Below, piece after piece: positions 22,848 to 24,089 of a DNA stretch of 24,089 nucleotides. This DNA is from Dehalococcoidia bacterium (GTDB taxonomy: Bacteria > Chloroflexota > Dehalococcoidia > Dehalococcoidales > Fen-1064): assembly GCA_011192055.1 (NCBI GenBank), contig DUES01000170.1, forward strand, positions 1-24,089, given 5' to 3'. Each line of letters starts with the position of its first letter. The stretch's first letter is position 1. The notes below the pieces were generated by a model. It had not been told where the DNA came from and did no database searches. It saw nothing but the letters and a program-made list of their open reading frames with translations. Both the position numbers and the translations under genes were made by a program.

Positions 22848-22876
22848 TTGACTTTCAGCATATTTGATGCTACTAT
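22848..22876 (+). promoter_or_regulatory. Promoter of the zinc-ribbon gene
   Basis: TTGACT (22848-22853) and TACTAT (22871-22876) are 17 bases apart, 43 bases before the ATG. It is identical in both hexamers and spacing to the HxlR promoter. Confidence 0.55.
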
Positions 22877-22918
22877 TTGGACTATTGGCATTTATACTGC
22901 AAACACAGAGGTGACAGA

Positions 22919-23140
22919 ATGCTTCACTGGCGACTTAATAGTTGTCCCCGCTGCTCCGGTGATGTTTTCACCACATCCGATTCCGATGGCTGCTATGAGC
23001 AATGCCTTCAATGCGCCTGGCAACAGGAACTCATCAGCCCGGGTAAACCGATTATACCGCCATCCACAAAAATCAGTGATTTTTCGACTCATTCCCGAGG
23101 ACCATACAGAAAAAGACGCATGACTGCAGAGGCCGGATAG
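22919..23140 (+). CDS. Small zinc-ribbon protein
   Basis: 73 residues from the ATG at 22919, chosen because GAGGTG sits five bases upstream and a promoter lies at 22848-22876; the longer frame would start before the probable transcription start. Residues MLHWRLNSCPRCSGDVF and CYEQCLQCAWQQEL give Cys-x2-Cys ... Cys-x3-Cys-x2-Cys, a likely zinc ribbon. The C-terminal half is basic and unstructured (GPYRKRRMTAEAG). Similar short proteins (SCPRC-GD-YEQCLQCG) are common in Dehalococcoidia as I recall, with no known function. It may bind nucleic acid or partner proteins. It is a single-gene unit, divergent from the receiver operon. Confidence 0.7.
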   Translation: MLHWRLNSCPRCSGDVFTTSDSDGCYEQCLQCAWQQELISPGKPIIPPSTKISDFSTHSRGPYRKRRMTAEAG

Positions 23141-23246
23141 TACCCGGACACCTTACCGGTCTCCACCGGTCATTTTCATACAGGCATACGTTTACTGCCG
23201 GATAGTAACCCGCTGATGTCAACATCCTCCAGCGAATTTCTGTATC

Positions 23247-23294
23247 TTTAGAGTGTTTTAGAAAACTTTTAGATAATACAGCCAAGCCTTTAGA
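23247..23294. repeat. Helically phased TTTAGA motifs upstream of the LRR gene
   Basis: TTTAGA occurs at 23247, 23257, 23268 and 23289. The steps are 10, 11 and 21 bases, i.e. one, one and two turns of B-DNA, so all copies face the same side. A further TTTAGC at 23325 is part of TTTAG-CAC-TAAA. This suggests cooperative protein binding or intrinsic bending ahead of the LRR gene. The remainder of 23141-23369 has no gene. Confidence 0.5.
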
Positions 23295-23369
23295 ATATCT
23301 TTATGCCGTGTTGTGCATAATTTCTTTAGCACTAAAAGAATCTCACAGGACGGAGGACAAGGGTCAGAA

Positions 23370-24089
23370 ATGGCAATCCCGGGACAGCACATGGTTGGCA
23401 GGATGCGAACTTCCAGGCTGGTTACTTCTATAGTACTGGTTTCCTGTCTGGCAGTTATGGCTGTCCTTTCCTCAAATCTCAGCGCATCATTACTGAATGC
23501 CGACTATACCGGTGATATTTCCCTGCTGGCCCCTCTCACCGATGTCACCACAATGAACCTGCGAAACAATCCCGTGGATGACCTCTCCGTTCTGAACTCA
23601 TTTCCTAATCTTGCTTCACTCGACCTTAGCAGCAGCGAAATAAGCGACCTTTCCCCGCTTGCATCCGTGTCCGGACTGACCACCCTTTACCTGGAAAATA
23701 ACCTCATAAGCGATATTGCACCCCTGGCAGCATTAACCGGTCTCCAGACCCTCAGGTTGAGCAACAACCGGATAACGGACCTGTCTCCCCTATCATCATT
23801 GACCAGTCTGACATCACTCAGCCTGGGCAACAACCAGGTACAGGACATCTCGCCGCTGGCATCACTGACGGACCTGACCTCACTCAGCCTTGGTAACAAC
23901 AAGATAACTGACATCTCACCCCTGGCCTCTTTAACCAGCCTGACTTCCCTTGACCTGGGCAACAACCGGATAACGGATATATCACCACTGGCCGGCCTGC
24001 CGTACCTCACCACGCTGTTCCTCGATGGCAACCTGATTGACGATATCTCGTCCCTGGAATCTCTGCCAAGTCCTTCGTGGCTCTGGCTC
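23370..24089 (+). CDS. Secreted leucine-rich-repeat protein (partial, runs off the right edge)
   Basis: 240 codons are open to the window end. The start ATG at 23370 has AAGGG six bases upstream and GGAGG further back; ATGs at codons 8 and 12 are alternatives. Residues 11-40 form a signal peptide (basic RMRTSR, then VTSIVLVSCLAVMAVL, SSNLSA). From residue 53 there are eight complete 22-residue repeats of the internalin/SDS22 type, consensus LxxLTxLTSLxLGNNxITDISP, followed by the start of a ninth. Repeats five to seven are nearly identical in DNA, indicating recent 66-bp duplications. The protein is exported, with a curved LRR surface for protein binding; partner and C-terminal anchor are unseen. 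Confidence 0.88.
   Translation, partial: MAIPGQHMVGRMRTSRLVTSIVLVSCLAVMAVLSSNLSASLLNADYTGDISLLAPLTDVTTMNLRNNPVDDLSVLNSFPNLASLDLSSSEISDLSPLASVSGLTTLYLENNLISDIAPLAALTGLQTLRLSNNRITDLSPLSSLTSLTSLSLGNNQVQDISPLASLTDLTSLSLGNNKITDISPLASLTSLTSLDLGNNRITDISPLAGLPYLTTLFLDGNLIDDISSLESLPSPSWLWL

Noticed and set aside
22812..23123. 103-codon frame overlapping the zinc-ribbon gene
   Set aside because: It begins upstream of the promoter, lacks a ribosome-binding site and is out of frame with the Cys-rich protein that has clear signals.
23687..24031. 114-codon minus-strand frame opposite the LRR gene
   Set aside because: It is an antisense reading of the 66-bp repeats, kept open by their periodic composition; the plus-strand LRR protein with signal peptide is the real gene.

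Overview
The window looks like chromosomal DNA from an uncultured anaerobic bacterium, most likely a Chloroflexota member of the Dehalococcoidia type. This rests on the gene mix: a fused MFS-like/spermidine-synthase-like protein, family 5 peptide-transport genes, an aldo/keto reductase with two ferredoxin clusters, DUF169, FmdE and molybdopterin oxidoreductase genes, and a small CPRC...CLQC zinc-ribbon protein. Base composition is balanced, starts mix ATG, GTG and possibly TTG, and promoters read as ordinary sigma70 type. The assignment is inferred from recognition, not from a search. There are no rRNA genes, CRISPR arrays, transposases or integrases.

Left part (1-5995): a terminator for a gene lying off the left edge; the alpha and beta E1 subunits of a 2-oxo acid (or acetoin) dehydrogenase on the minus strand, without E2 or E3; an 880-base stretch holding decayed coding remnants, including a recognisable piece of a peptide-binding protein; then a 921-residue membrane protein fused to a spermidine-synthase-like domain and ending in a perfect 34-bp palindrome.

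Middle-left (6032-11945, minus strand): a peptide/opine-type ABC transporter (permease, permease, binding lipoprotein; no ATPases here) whose long leader carries a promoter, a palindrome and an 11-C run; then a ferredoxin-type aldo/keto reductase lacking two of the usual catalytic residues.

Middle (11946-14217): a strong plus-strand promoter followed by an exact 3' half of tRNA-Pro(GGG) with no matching 5' half, which could be an attachment-site scar or a tRNA pseudogene; a P-loop kinase-like gene and a GNAT gene on the minus strand; and a 625-base gap with a consensus promoter feeding a foldable, ORF-free segment.

Middle-right (14218-19939, plus strand): six co-directional genes, namely an HxlR-type regulator with an operator-like repeat over its own promoter, DUF169, FmdE-like, a molybdopterin oxidoreductase, an unknown multi-pass membrane protein and a THEP1-like NTPase. 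This looks like one functional unit built around a soluble Mo/W enzyme and is the best candidate for an undescribed system.

Right part (19953-24089): a minus-strand signalling operon (REC protein, PAS histidine kinase, REC-HD-GYP-like protein) in which the kinase seems to have lost a preceding PAS domain; a divergent 73-residue zinc-ribbon gene; and a secreted leucine-rich-repeat protein that runs off the right edge, preceded by helically phased TTTAGA motifs.
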